Below are positions 6,062 to 13,592 of a DNA stretch of 13,635 nucleotides, in pieces. The notes under the pieces are model-generated. The model searched no databases. It had not been told where the DNA came from and saw only the letters and a program-made list of their open reading frames with translations. Numbering within the stretch: the stretch's first letter is position 1; every line of letters starts with the position of its first letter. The translations under genes were made by a program, and so were the position numbers. Source of the stretch: Betaproteobacteria bacterium (GTDB taxonomy: Bacteria; Pseudomonadota; Gammaproteobacteria; Burkholderiales; Usitatibacteraceae); the NCBI GenBank assembly GCA_025362705.1, contig JANYFH010000361.1, positions 1 to 13,635 of the forward strand. Direction: 5' to 3'.

Positions 6062-8806
6062 ATGAATAAATTCGTTCACGCGATATTTCGCGTCGCCGCG
6101 ATGTGGCTGGTTTCATTCATGGCGCTGGCTGCGTCAGCATTGCCAAGTGGCGTCACCAAAATCACCTCGGTCGAAGGCATCACCGAATATCGATTGCCAA
6201 ACGGTCTCGAAGTTTTGATCGCCCCCGATCCATCCAAGCCGCAAATTGTCGTAAATGTGACTTACAAGGTAGGTTCGCGTCACGAAAATTACGGCGAATC
6301 CGGAATGGCGCATTTGCTCGAGCATATGCTGTTCAAAGGCTCGAAACACCACCCGAAGATCACCGACGAATTCACCAGCCGCGGCGCGCAGTGGAATGCC
6401 TCCACGTGGAACGATCGAACCAACTTCTACGAGGTCTTTACGGCTTCGGACGACAACCTTAACTGGGCGTTGTCTGTCGAAGCGGATCGGATGGTCAATT
6501 CCTTTATTCGCAGGTCCGATCTGATGACGGAAATGCCTGTCGTGCGCAACGAATTCGAGATTGGCGAAAACGATCCGACCAGCATCCTTAACGAACGCAT
6601 CGTTTCGACCATGTACCTGTGGCACAACTATGGAAAATCCACGATAGGCGCGCGCTCGGATATCGAAAACGTGCCTATCCCGCGCTTGCAGTCTTTCTAC
6701 AAGCAACATTACCAGCCAGACAATGCGGTACTCACAGTGGCGGGCCGAATAGACGAGGCCAAAACGCTCGCGATGATCGCCGGACATTTCGGCGCGATTC
6801 CAAAACCAACACGTACATTGCAGGCGCTCTATACCGAAGAGCCAGTGCAGGACGGCGAGCGCCTGGTAAAACTCGAACGCGTGGGCGACGTGCAGGTGGT
6901 TGCTGCCGGGCATCATGTGCCGCCGATGGCGCATCCCGACTATGCAGTCACGCTGCTGCTTTCGGATGTGCTGACGAATACGCCGTCAGGGCGTTTGCAT
7001 AAGGCGCTGGTGGAAACCAGGAAAGCCACCAGTGTTGCCGGCGCCAATTTCGAAAACCGCGACCCGACCGTCGCGCTCATGTGGGCTGAGCTGCGGAAAG
7101 AACAATCGCTGGACGAAGCGCGCCAGATATTTGTAAAGACGCTGGAAGGATTCGCCGCCAACCCGGTGACACCGGAAGAGCTCGCGCGGGCAAAATCGAA
7201 AATACTCTCGGCAGTTGATCTCACGATCAATTCCTCGGTTGACCTCGCGCTGCGTTTGTCGGAAGCGGTCGGCGCCGGTGATTGGCGTTTGTTTTTTTTG
7301 CAGCGTGATCGCCTGCGTTCAGCAACAGTCGAAGATGTGCAGCGCGCAGCATTGAATTATCTGAAGCCCGCCAATCGGACGCTGGGTATCTTTGTTCCAA
7401 TCGCAAAGCCGGATCGCGCCGATGTTCCGAAAATAGCCGATGTCAGCGCTGTGCTAAAAAACTACAGGGGCGATCCGCCCATCGCCATTGGCGAAGCCTT
7501 CGATGCGACACCGGAAAACATCGAAAAACGCGTGAAGCGCGGCCAATTGCCTGGTGGTATGAAGACGGCGTTTCTTGCCAAGAGAACCCGCGGTGAAACG
7601 GTGAATGCGCAGATCGTGTTGCGCTTTGGTGATGAAGCCAGCCTTAAGGGGCAGCGCGTTGCCGCCGAGATGGTCGGTGGCATGCTGATGCGCGGCACCA
7701 AAAATAAAACCCGCGAGCAATTGCGGGAAGAAATTGATAAATTGAAGGCCAGCATTTCCGTCGGCGGTACCGCGACTTATGCAGTTGTCACTATTTCGGC
7801 GAAACGTGAAACCCTGGTGGCAGCACTCAAACTTGCGACCGAAATGTTGCGGGAAAGCAGCATCCCCGAAAAAGAATTCGCTTTGCTGAAGGAAGAACAA
7901 CTCGCCGGTTTGGAAAGCGCCTTGTCTGACCCTGCAGCGCGCGCGACCGAGGCGCTGGACTTGCACTTCAATATCTATCCAGAAGGGGATGTGCGGCGGG
8001 CAGTTAGCCTGGTGGATGCGATCAGGGAAACCAAAGCCGCATCTCTCGCAGATGCAACAACGTTTTATCGCGACTTCTTCGGCGCCAACAATGCACAACT
8101 GGCCATCGTCGGTGATTTCGACGAAGCGCTGATCAACAAAGAGCTCGCGCAATTGTTTGCTGGCTGGCAATCAGCGAAATCATTCAAGCGATTGGTGTAT
8201 GAGTATCGCGCAGTTCCTGCCGCGGCCAAGGTGATTGAAACGCCGGACAAGGAAAGTGCGACATTTGTGGCGCGCACCAACATCAGCTTGAGCGAGAACG
8301 ATCCGGATTATGCAGCCATGAAGATTGCCGACTGGATGCTGGGCGGCGGCGCGGATTTTGCGGCGCGGCTGGTGGCGCGTATTCGGGTAAAAGAAGGATT
8401 GAGCTATTCGGTCTATTCCAACCTCGATGCAAACGCGTTTGATCGCGCCGGTAATTGGACTGTGCAAGCGCAATACGCACCGCAAGGAAAAGCGCGTCTG
8501 GTAGCGGCATTTCTTGAGGAAATGTCCACGCTTGTCAACGCGGGCTTTACCAAAGCGGAGATAGCAAGTGCAAAATCCGGTTACGCGCAGACGCAGCAGC
8601 TCACACGCTCAAGCGATGCAGGGCTTGCGCAAATACTCGCACAGCACTTGTATCGGGATCGCACCTTTGCATGGGATGCGGCGCTGGACAAAAAAGTTCA
8701 GGCACTGAAGCCAGAAGATATTTTGGCTGTCGTGAAGAAGTATCTTGATCCCGCAAATTTCACCACCATCAATGCCGGTGATTTTACGAAACCCGTCGGC
8801 AAGTAA
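6062..8806 (+). CDS. Secreted M16 family zinc metallopeptidase (insulinase/pitrilysin-like), first of two
   Basis: Zn-dependent endopeptidase of 914 residues, probably periplasmic, degrading peptides or unfolded polypeptides; the substrate is unknown. A signal peptide (about 1-26, likely cut after ASA) precedes the first M16 half (about 36-450). The inverted zinc motif HLLEH is at 84-88 (His84, Glu87, His88) with the third ligand Glu164 in RNEFE, 75 residues on, all intact. The second half (about 490-914) lacks HxxEH (AAEMVGGML region near 534-542) but keeps the Arg775/Tyr782 pair in RIRVKEGLSY that inactive M16 halves use for substrate binding. The layout is therefore an active-inactive fusion forming one clamshell. 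It lies 58 bp before a paralogue on the same strand. Confidence 0.92.
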   Translation: MNKFVHAIFRVAAMWLVSFMALAASALPSGVTKITSVEGITEYRLPNGLEVLIAPDPSKPQIVVNVTYKVGSRHENYGESGMAHLLEHMLFKGSKHHPKITDEFTSRGAQWNASTWNDRTNFYEVFTASDDNLNWALSVEADRMVNSFIRRSDLMTEMPVVRNEFEIGENDPTSILNERIVSTMYLWHNYGKSTIGARSDIENVPIPRLQSFYKQHYQPDNAVLTVAGRIDEAKTLAMIAGHFGAIPKPTRTLQALYTEEPVQDGERLVKLERVGDVQVVAAGHHVPPMAHPDYAVTLLLSDVLTNTPSGRLHKALVETRKATSVAGANFENRDPTVALMWAELRKEQSLDEARQIFVKTLEGFAANPVTPEELARAKSKILSAVDLTINSSVDLALRLSEAVGAGDWRLFFLQRDRLRSATVEDVQRAALNYLKPANRTLGIFVPIAKPDRADVPKIADVSAVLKNYRGDPPIAIGEAFDATPENIEKRVKRGQLPGGMKTAFLAKRTRGETVNAQIVLRFGDEASLKGQRVAAEMVGGMLMRGTKNKTREQLREEIDKLKASISVGGTATYAVVTISAKRETLVAALKLATEMLRESSIPEKEFALLKEEQLAGLESALSDPAARATEALDLHFNIYPEGDVRRAVSLVDAIRETKAASLADATTFYRDFFGANNAQLAIVGDFDEALINKELAQLFAGWQSAKSFKRLVYEYRAVPAAAKVIETPDKESATFVARTNISLSENDPDYAAMKIADWMLGGGADFAARLVARIRVKEGLSYSVYSNLDANAFDRAGNWTVQAQYAPQGKARLVAAFLEEMSTLVNAGFTKAEIASAKSGYAQTQQLTRSSDAGLAQILAQHLYRDRTFAWDAALDKKVQALKPEDILAVVKKYLDPANFTTINAGDFTKPVGK

Positions 8807-8854
8807 CATCGCTTCGTACGTACAAGAATGCGTCGGCAGTCCCGATAATTTTCC

Positions 8855-8858
8855 GGAG
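8855..8858 (+). promoter_or_regulatory. Ribosome binding site fixing the start of the second M16 gene
   Basis: GGAG, 6 bp before the ATG at 8865. The reading frame extends upstream into the end of the first peptidase gene (to about 8745), but that extension has no Shine-Dalgarno support and would bury the signal peptide. Confidence 0.7.
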
Positions 8859-8864
8859 AGATTG

Positions 8865-11666
8865 ATGAATAGCAGCAGCGCAACTTCGAAGTACAGCCGG
8901 TCAGGCTCGGTCGCGATCATCGCATCGATGCTGTTGACGTCAATCGTTTCTGCCAAGGAAGCGGTTGTGCCGGTGGCGAAAATAGTGACGCCGGTAAAAG
9001 TTACTGTGCCGCAACGCGTCACCAGTGTGGAAGGTATTACCGAGTACAAGCTTGCCAATGGCCTCCGTGTTTTGCTGTTCCCGGACCAAACCAAACCAAC
9101 CATCACAGTCAACGTCACGTATCTGGTCGGCTCACGCCACGAGAACTACGGCGAAACCGGCATGGCGCATTTGCTTGAGCATCTGCTGTTCAAGGGCACG
9201 CCAACCAATGCTGATTTGCCCAAGCAGCTCAACCAGCGTGGCGCGCGTTTCAATGGCACCACCAGTTTTGATCGCACCAATTATTTCGAACTGGTTCAAG
9301 CATCCGACGATAACCTCAAGTGGGCAATCGACATGGAAGCGGATCGCATGGTCAATTCCAACATCGCGAAAAAAGATCTCGATTCAGAAATGACTGTTGT
9401 GCGCAACGAATACGAGACTGGCGAAAACAGTCCGGGCGGCGTGCTGTTCAAGCGCATGCAAAGCATCGCATTCGATTGGCACAACTATCAGAATGCGCCC
9501 ATCGGTAATCGTTCCGACATCGAAAACGTGAAAATCGAAAACTTGCAGGCGTTTTATCGTTTGTATTACCAGCCCGATAACGCCGTTCTACTCATTGCGG
9601 GCAAGTTTGATGAGTCGGCTGCGCTCAAATTGATTGCGGATGCTTTCGGCAAAATCCCGAAACCAACGCGTACTTTGCCCAAGCTTTGGACAGTTGAACC
9701 TACACAGGACGGTGAGCGCAGCTTTTTCGTGCGTCGCAGCGGCAATATCCAATTTGTTTTGCTTGGCTACAAGGTACCGAGCACGCTGCATCCGGATGCG
9801 ATTGCCCTGACTTATTTTCTGGCCACGCTGGGAAATTCGCCCAATGGCCGCCTGCACAAATTGCTGGTTGAACCCGGCAAAGCGGCAGCCGTCGGCGGTG
9901 GCGGCGGGACATCGGTGGATCCAGGATTGGCGACAATCGCGGCAGTCGTCAAAGAAGGCGATCCCATCGACGAGGTACAAAAAATACTGATCGACCAGGT
10001 TGAAAACTTCGCCAACAAGCCACCGACGAAAGAGGAAATGGATCGTGTGCGCGTTCAGATTGTGAATGGTTTCGATCAAATTCTCAGCTCACCGGAAGCG
10101 CTCGGTGTCGGCTTGAGTGAAGCGATTGCGGCAGGGGATTGGCGTTTATTTTTCTATTCCCGCGACCGCGCCTCGAAAGTAACGGCAGAGGACGTTATGC
10201 GTGTGGCGAAAACGTATTTCAAGCGCGACAACCGCACCATAGGCGTGTTCCAGCCAACCAAGGAGCCGCTGCGCGCAGAAATCCCTGTCGCTCCGCTGGC
10301 GTCCGATTTGCTCAAGGATTATCAGGCGGTTCAAACCATGACCGCAGGCGAGACCTTCGATCCTGATCCTGCCAATATCGACGCACGCACCAAGCGCTAT
10401 GTGCTGGCGAACGGAATGAAAGTTGCCTTGCTGCCAAAGAAAACGCGCGGTGAGTACGTGAATGTGGCGATTCGTTCGCACAACGGTGATTTGGCATCGC
10501 GTTTTGGGCGTAGCACCGCAATTCAATTCGCGTCAGGGATGATGAGTCGCGGTACCACGCGGTTCACGCGCGCGCAGTTGGCTGATGAATACAGCAAGCT
10601 CGGGGTGCAGGGCGGCGCGGGTCTCAGTGGCGGTGCACTTCGGGTAAAAAAGGAAAACCTCATCAAGGCGCTGGAGCTGGTCGTACACGTCATGAAGGAG
10701 CCCGCGTTCCCGGAGAGTGAATTTGAGCAACTGCGCAAACTGGCATTGACAAGTTTGGAATCCAGCAAGAGTGAGCCCGGCGCATTGGCAGGCGAAGCGA
10801 TGGGACGCCATTTTGATAGTTATCCCAAAGGCGACCCGCGTCATTTCTCCGGTCGCGAGGAGAGCGTCGAAGAGATAAAGGCCGCCACGCTCGATCAACT
10901 TCGCCTGGCACATCGCGACTTCAGTGGTTTTTCGGTCGCGGAAATCGCTATTGTCGGTGATTTTGATGAGGCAGCAATCAAGCCTGTAATTGAGAAATTA
11001 TTTGGTGACTGGAAAAGCCCGCTGGCATACAAACGCATTGAAAACCCCTACCGCGAGGTAGCCGCCGCCAACAAAACCATCGAGACGCCGGACAAAGAAA
11101 ATGCCGTTTTTCAAGCACAGATGCTGATCCAGATGCATGAAGACGATGCCGATTTTCCGGCGCTGTCATTGGCCAACTATATATTCGGTGGTGGCGCTGG
11201 ATTGAATGCGCGGCTCGCCAAACGCATACGCGGCAAGGAAGGCCTCAGTTATGGCGTGGGCACCTCGCTATCGGTCTCCGACTTTGACAAGCGGGGTGTA
11301 TTCAGCGCGTCGGCCACAGCGGCACCAGCCAATATTGCAAGGCTCGAATCGATTTTTATGGAAGAGCTGCAACTGGCGCGGAAGGATGGCTTCACTGCGG
11401 AAGAATTGGCCAACGCCAAATCGGGTTTGCTGACTAACCGCCAACAGAGCCGTGCCCAGGATGGAAATCTGGCAAGTTCCTGGAATGATCGTATGCATCG
11501 CGGCCGCACGTTTGCCGAAGCCGCTGAATTCGACGCAAAATACAAGGCGGCCACGCTAGACGAAGTCAATACGGCATTCCGAAAACATATCGAGCCGGCG
11601 CAGCTCACGATTGTCAAAGCGGGTGATTTTGCGAAGTCGGCCAAGGCGCCAGCGGCCACGAATTGA
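8865..11666 (+). CDS. Secreted M16 family zinc metallopeptidase, second of two (tandem paralogue)
   Basis: Protein of 933 residues, with a signal peptide at about 1-30 (likely cut after VSA). The active first half carries HLLEH at 102-106 (His102, Glu105, His106) and Glu182 in RNEYE, again 75 residues after the motif. The C-terminal half (about 507-933) has no HxxEH but keeps Arg789/Tyr796 in RIRGKEGLSY. Long shared segments with the upstream gene (VTYxVGSRHENYGE, MAHLLEH, SDDNLxWA, EADRMVNS, GDWRLFF) show a tandem duplication, and both copies keep their catalytic residues. Unlike its neighbour it has a run of five Gly at 344-348 and a longer Val/Pro-rich stretch (about 34-50) between the signal peptide and the first domain. 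It is probably co-transcribed with the first gene (58-bp gap). Different substrates or a heteromeric complex are possible. Confidence 0.92.
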   Translation: MNSSSATSKYSRSGSVAIIASMLLTSIVSAKEAVVPVAKIVTPVKVTVPQRVTSVEGITEYKLANGLRVLLFPDQTKPTITVNVTYLVGSRHENYGETGMAHLLEHLLFKGTPTNADLPKQLNQRGARFNGTTSFDRTNYFELVQASDDNLKWAIDMEADRMVNSNIAKKDLDSEMTVVRNEYETGENSPGGVLFKRMQSIAFDWHNYQNAPIGNRSDIENVKIENLQAFYRLYYQPDNAVLLIAGKFDESAALKLIADAFGKIPKPTRTLPKLWTVEPTQDGERSFFVRRSGNIQFVLLGYKVPSTLHPDAIALTYFLATLGNSPNGRLHKLLVEPGKAAAVGGGGGTSVDPGLATIAAVVKEGDPIDEVQKILIDQVENFANKPPTKEEMDRVRVQIVNGFDQILSSPEALGVGLSEAIAAGDWRLFFYSRDRASKVTAEDVMRVAKTYFKRDNRTIGVFQPTKEPLRAEIPVAPLASDLLKDYQAVQTMTAGETFDPDPANIDARTKRYVLANGMKVALLPKKTRGEYVNVAIRSHNGDLASRFGRSTAIQFASGMMSRGTTRFTRAQLADEYSKLGVQGGAGLSGGALRVKKENLIKALELVVHVMKEPAFPESEFEQLRKLALTSLESSKSEPGALAGEAMGRHFDSYPKGDPRHFSGREESVEEIKAATLDQLRLAHRDFSGFSVAEIAIVGDFDEAAIKPVIEKLFGDWKSPLAYKRIENPYREVAAANKTIETPDKENAVFQAQMLIQMHEDDADFPALSLANYIFGGGAGLNARLAKRIRGKEGLSYGVGTSLSVSDFDKRGVFSASATAAPANIARLESIFMEELQLARKDGFTAEELANAKSGLLTNRQQSRAQDGNLASSWNDRMHRGRTFAEAAEFDAKYKAATLDEVNTAFRKHIEPAQLTIVKAGDFAKSAKAPAATN

Positions 11667-11672
11667 CGTCCG

Positions 11673-11700
11673 GATTGCCGGGCAAACAAACCCGGCAATC
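11673..11700 (+). other. Perfect 10-bp hairpin after the M16 pair
   Basis: GATTGCCGGG (11673-11682) and CCCGGCAATC (11691-11700) with an 8-nt A-rich loop, starting 7 bp after the stop codon. No T run follows on the plus strand, so it is probably an mRNA 3'-end stabiliser or a Rho-linked end rather than an intrinsic terminator. Confidence 0.5.
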
Positions 11701-11774
11701 GCAAATAGCTGACATCGACATCCCTTGGGTCAGCTTGCGCCCGATGAACGACTTGCACAAACTCAATAAACCGT

Positions 11775-11804
11775 TTGATTTTTGTTGGGTTTTTCGGTGA
11801 TAAT
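11775..11804 (+). promoter_or_regulatory. Candidate promoter of the rpsF operon
   Basis: TTGATT (11775-11780, 4/6), an 18-bp spacer and GATAAT (11799-11804, 5/6). The predicted start near 11811 coincides with the beginning of the first leader hairpin and gives a 5' leader of about 128 nt. Confidence 0.5.
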
Positions 11805-11810
11805 GCTGGG

Positions 11811-11938
11811 CTTGGCTGAGCGAGTCCAACGTTTTACAGCATGCTCAGCCAGGAACAATCCAAAACCCCTTGCCTTACTGCGGTGCGCATCGCAGAAGGC
11901 TTTCAGACCAAATGGTCTTCATCCACAAGGAGAATTTA
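11811..11938 (+). promoter_or_regulatory. Structured 5' leader of the rpsF operon
   Basis: Three hairpins lie between the candidate promoter and rpsF. First, TGGCTGAGC (11813-11821) pairs with GCTCAGCCA (11843-11851), 9 bp with a 21-nt loop. Second, GCCTT-A-CTGCGGT pairs with ATCGCAG-AAGGC (11872-11900), 12 bp with one bulged A and a GCGC loop. Third, AGACC/GGTCT (11905-11918) lies just before the Shine-Dalgarno. It is known that S6:S18 complexes bind the rpsF leader in many bacteria to repress it. Whether any of these hairpins is that site cannot be settled by eye. Confidence 0.5.
11927..11932 (+). promoter_or_regulatory. Shine-Dalgarno fixing the rpsF start
   Basis: AAGGAG with a 6-bp spacing to the ATG at 11939. 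It selects this start over an in-frame ATG at 11912, which has no such site. Confidence 0.8.
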
Positions 11939-12349
11939 ATGCGCCATTACGAGATCGTTTTTATTGTTCATCCCGATCAGAGCGAGCAAGTGCCCGCCAT
12001 GATCGACCGCTACAAGGCGACCATCGCCCAGGGCGGCGGAAAAGTGCACCGCCTCGAAGACTGGGGCCGTCGCCAGATGACATACCCAATCCAAAAACTG
12101 TTCAAAGCGCACTATGTGCTCATGAACATCGAAATCAGCCAGACCACGCTCGACGAACTCGAACACGCGTTCAAGTTCAACGACGCCGTCCTGCGCCACC
12201 TCACCGTGGCCAAGCGCGCCGCTGAAGTCGGCCCGTCACCAATGATGCGTGAAGAGAAATCCAGATCCGTCGATGTACGCGACGGCGTCAAGGAAGCTCC
12301 TCGCGGTAACAGGGAAGCCATGCCGGAAGTTGCGAAAGAAACAGCATAA
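11939..12349 (+). CDS. rpsF: 30S ribosomal protein S6
   Basis: Primary component of the small-subunit platform, binding 16S rRNA together with S18. The protein has 136 residues. The S6 fold spans about 1-95 (RHYEIVFIVHPDQ start, GRRQMTYPIQK at 43-53, and HYVLMNIE at 58-65). A charged, flexible C-terminal tail of about 40 residues follows, ending in Glu/Lys/Thr; such tails vary in the family. First gene of rpsF-priB-rpsR-rplI, with 45 bp to priB. Likely subject to S6:S18 feedback at the leader. Confidence 0.96.
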   Translation: MRHYEIVFIVHPDQSEQVPAMIDRYKATIAQGGGKVHRLEDWGRRQMTYPIQKLFKAHYVLMNIEISQTTLDELEHAFKFNDAVLRHLTVAKRAAEVGPSPMMREEKSRSVDVRDGVKEAPRGNREAMPEVAKETA

Positions 12350-12394
12350 CGCTGACTTCGCAGATTCACAGGCAACAAGTTGAAACGAACGTAG

Positions 12395-12691
12395 TTGGCA
12401 AAGAACCAGACAGTACTCGAAGGAAACGTCGCATCGCGCGACACGCTCAGGACAACACCGGGCGGAGTCGCAACGCTGCATCTGACGCTGATTCACCAAT
12501 CGACACAACGCGAGGCTAACGCCGAAGTTGCAGTTGAAGTCGAAATGAACGCAGTCGCGTTTGGTGAGTTGGCAGTAGAGATGAATGGCGTAAAAGCAGG
12601 CGACAGTATTTCCATCAAGGGTTTTTTGAGCCGCAAAAATCGTTTCAGCCCAATGCCGATATTGCACATAACCCAATTCAAATTTAGCTAG
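12395..12691 (+). CDS. priB: Primosomal replication protein N (PriB), TTG start
   Basis: Single-stranded-DNA-binding OB-fold dimer that helps PriA restart stalled replication forks. The 98 residues cover the whole fold: QTVLEGNVASRDTLRTTPGG (5-24), LHLTLIHQS (28-36), and a final strand KGFLSRKNRFSPMPILHITQF (75-95). The start is forced: a TAG stop lies directly before the TTG at 12395, and no other in-frame start exists before the first beta strand. No good Shine-Dalgarno is visible, so low or coupled translation is likely between the highly expressed rpsF and rpsR. Position between these two genes is diagnostic for priB in beta- and gammaproteobacteria. The rpsR Shine-Dalgarno overlaps its stop codon. 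Confidence 0.9.
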   Translation: MAKNQTVLEGNVASRDTLRTTPGGVATLHLTLIHQSTQREANAEVAVEVEMNAVAFGELAVEMNGVKAGDSISIKGFLSRKNRFSPMPILHITQFKFS

Positions 12692-12700
12692 AGGTAAATC

Positions 12701-12988
12701 ATGCCCCGTCCAGGCCCCCGCGGTAAGAAGTTTGACAAGAACAAGAAAGACACACGCAACCCCAATCGCGGCCTTTTTCGCCGCAAGAAATTCTGCCGCT
12801 TCACCGCAGAAAAAGTTGTCGAGATCGATTACAAAGACATCGGCATCCTGAAAGAATTTGTCAATGAAAACGGCAAAATCATTCCCGCGCGCATCACTGG
12901 CACCAAAGCAAAATATCAGCGCCAGTTGGATGTGGCGATCAAGCGCGCGCGTTTCCTCGCGTTGATTCATTACACCGACCTTCACTAA
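12701..12988 (+). CDS. rpsR: 30S ribosomal protein S18
   Basis: Platform protein that binds 16S rRNA as a dimer with S6. The protein has 95 residues. A basic N-terminal extension (PRPGPRGKKFDKNKK, then to about residue 28) makes it some 20 residues longer than the E. coli protein. The conserved core runs from FCRFTAEKV (31-39) and IDYKDIGILKEF (42-53) to PARITGTKAKYQRQL (62-76) and IKRARFLALI (80-89). The Shine-Dalgarno AGAGG (12690-12694) overlaps the priB stop TAG, suggesting coupling to priB. 20 bp separate it from rplI. Confidence 0.97.
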   Translation: MPRPGPRGKKFDKNKKDTRNPNRGLFRRKKFCRFTAEKVVEIDYKDIGILKEFVNENGKIIPARITGTKAKYQRQLDVAIKRARFLALIHYTDLH

Positions 12989-13008
12989 GCGAAGGCCAGG
13001 AGAAAATC

Positions 13009-13461
13009 ATGCAAATCATTTTGATGGAAAAAGTAGTTAATCTCGGTTCACTCGGCGATGTGGTGAAAGTGAAAGACGGCTATGCCCGTAATTTCCTGAT
13101 CCCGCAAGGCAAAGCCAAGCGCGCAACAGAAGTTGCCAAAAAAGAATTCGAAGCGCGCCGTGTTGAACTTGAAACCAAAGCCACCGCGATTCTCACCGCT
13201 GCGCAAGCACGCGCCGAGAAACTCGAAGGCTACATGGTGCAAGTCACGCAAAAATCCGGTGTCGATGGCCGTTTGTTCGGCTCCGTCACCAACAGCGATA
13301 TCGCTGAAGCGTTAACCAAGCAGGGCTTTGAAATGAAAAAAGGCGAAGTCGTGATGCCAAACGGTCCGTTGAAGACCATTGGCGATTTCCCGATCACGCT
13401 GAACCTGCACACCGATGTCAAGGCGCAGATCACTGTTTCTGTGTTGGGCGACCACACCTAA
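13009..13461 (+). CDS. rplI: 50S ribosomal protein L9
   Basis: Large-subunit protein binding 23S rRNA near the L1 stalk; it affects frame maintenance and ribosome spacing. The 150 residues show the standard form: an N-terminal domain with the family signature (GSLGDVVKVKDGYARNFLIPQGKA, about 13-36), a long connecting helix (about 41-75) and a C-terminal domain (about 78-150, with GVDGRLFGSVT at 84-94). Excellent Shine-Dalgarno AGGAG (12998-13002) with 6-bp spacing. Last gene of the operon before a hairpin and a strong terminator. Confidence 0.97.
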   Translation: MQIILMEKVVNLGSLGDVVKVKDGYARNFLIPQGKAKRATEVAKKEFEARRVELETKATAILTAAQARAEKLEGYMVQVTQKSGVDGRLFGSVTNSDIAEALTKQGFEMKKGEVVMPNGPLKTIGDFPITLNLHTDVKAQITVSVLGDHT

Positions 13462-13477
13462 GCAGTGTTCGACGTGC

Positions 13478-13500
13478 CGACGGGTTTCCTGAACCCGTCG
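13478..13500 (+). other. Perfect 9-bp hairpin after rplI
   Basis: CGACGGGTT (13478-13486) and AACCCGTCG (13492-13500) with a 5-nt loop, starting 17 bp past the stop codon. No T run follows. It sits 20 bp before the actual terminator and may protect the 3' end of the message. Confidence 0.55.
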
Positions 13501-13520
13501 CGCCGATGCAAGATAAAATA

Positions 13521-13552
13521 ACCGCTGTCTCGAAAGAGGTGGCGGTTTTTTT
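13521..13552 (+). terminator. Intrinsic terminator of the rpsF operon
   Basis: ACCGCTGTCTC (13521-13531) pairs with GAGGTGGCGGT (13536-13546), 11 bp including three G-U pairs, closed by a GAAA (GNRA) tetraloop and followed by T7 (13546-13552). The T run shares its last two bases with the first DnaA-box-like motif. Confidence 0.9.
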
Positions 13553-13591
13553 ATCCACAGCTTATCTACTGATATCCACAACTTATACAGA
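13551..13591 (+). promoter_or_regulatory. Four DnaA-box-like 9-mers in helical phase
   Basis: TTATCCACA at 13551-13559 is a perfect DnaA box. TTATCTACT (13562-13570, 7/9), ATATCCACA (13572-13580, 8/9) and TTATACAGA (13583-13591, 8/9 against TTATNCACA) follow in the same orientation. Starts are 11, 10 and 11 bp apart, so the boxes lie on one face of the helix. The cluster is placed directly after the rplI terminator, where dnaB usually begins, suggesting DnaA control of the downstream gene. Function is inferred. Confidence 0.5.
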
Positions 13592-13592
13592 C

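Noticed and set aside
6134..6934. 266-codon antisense frame inside the first M16 gene
   Set aside because: Shadow of a conserved peptidase domain carrying its active site; no independent support.
8745..8864. Upstream extension of the second M16 gene overlapping the first
   Set aside because: It would bury the signal peptide, overlap coding sequence and ignore the GGAG site before 8865.
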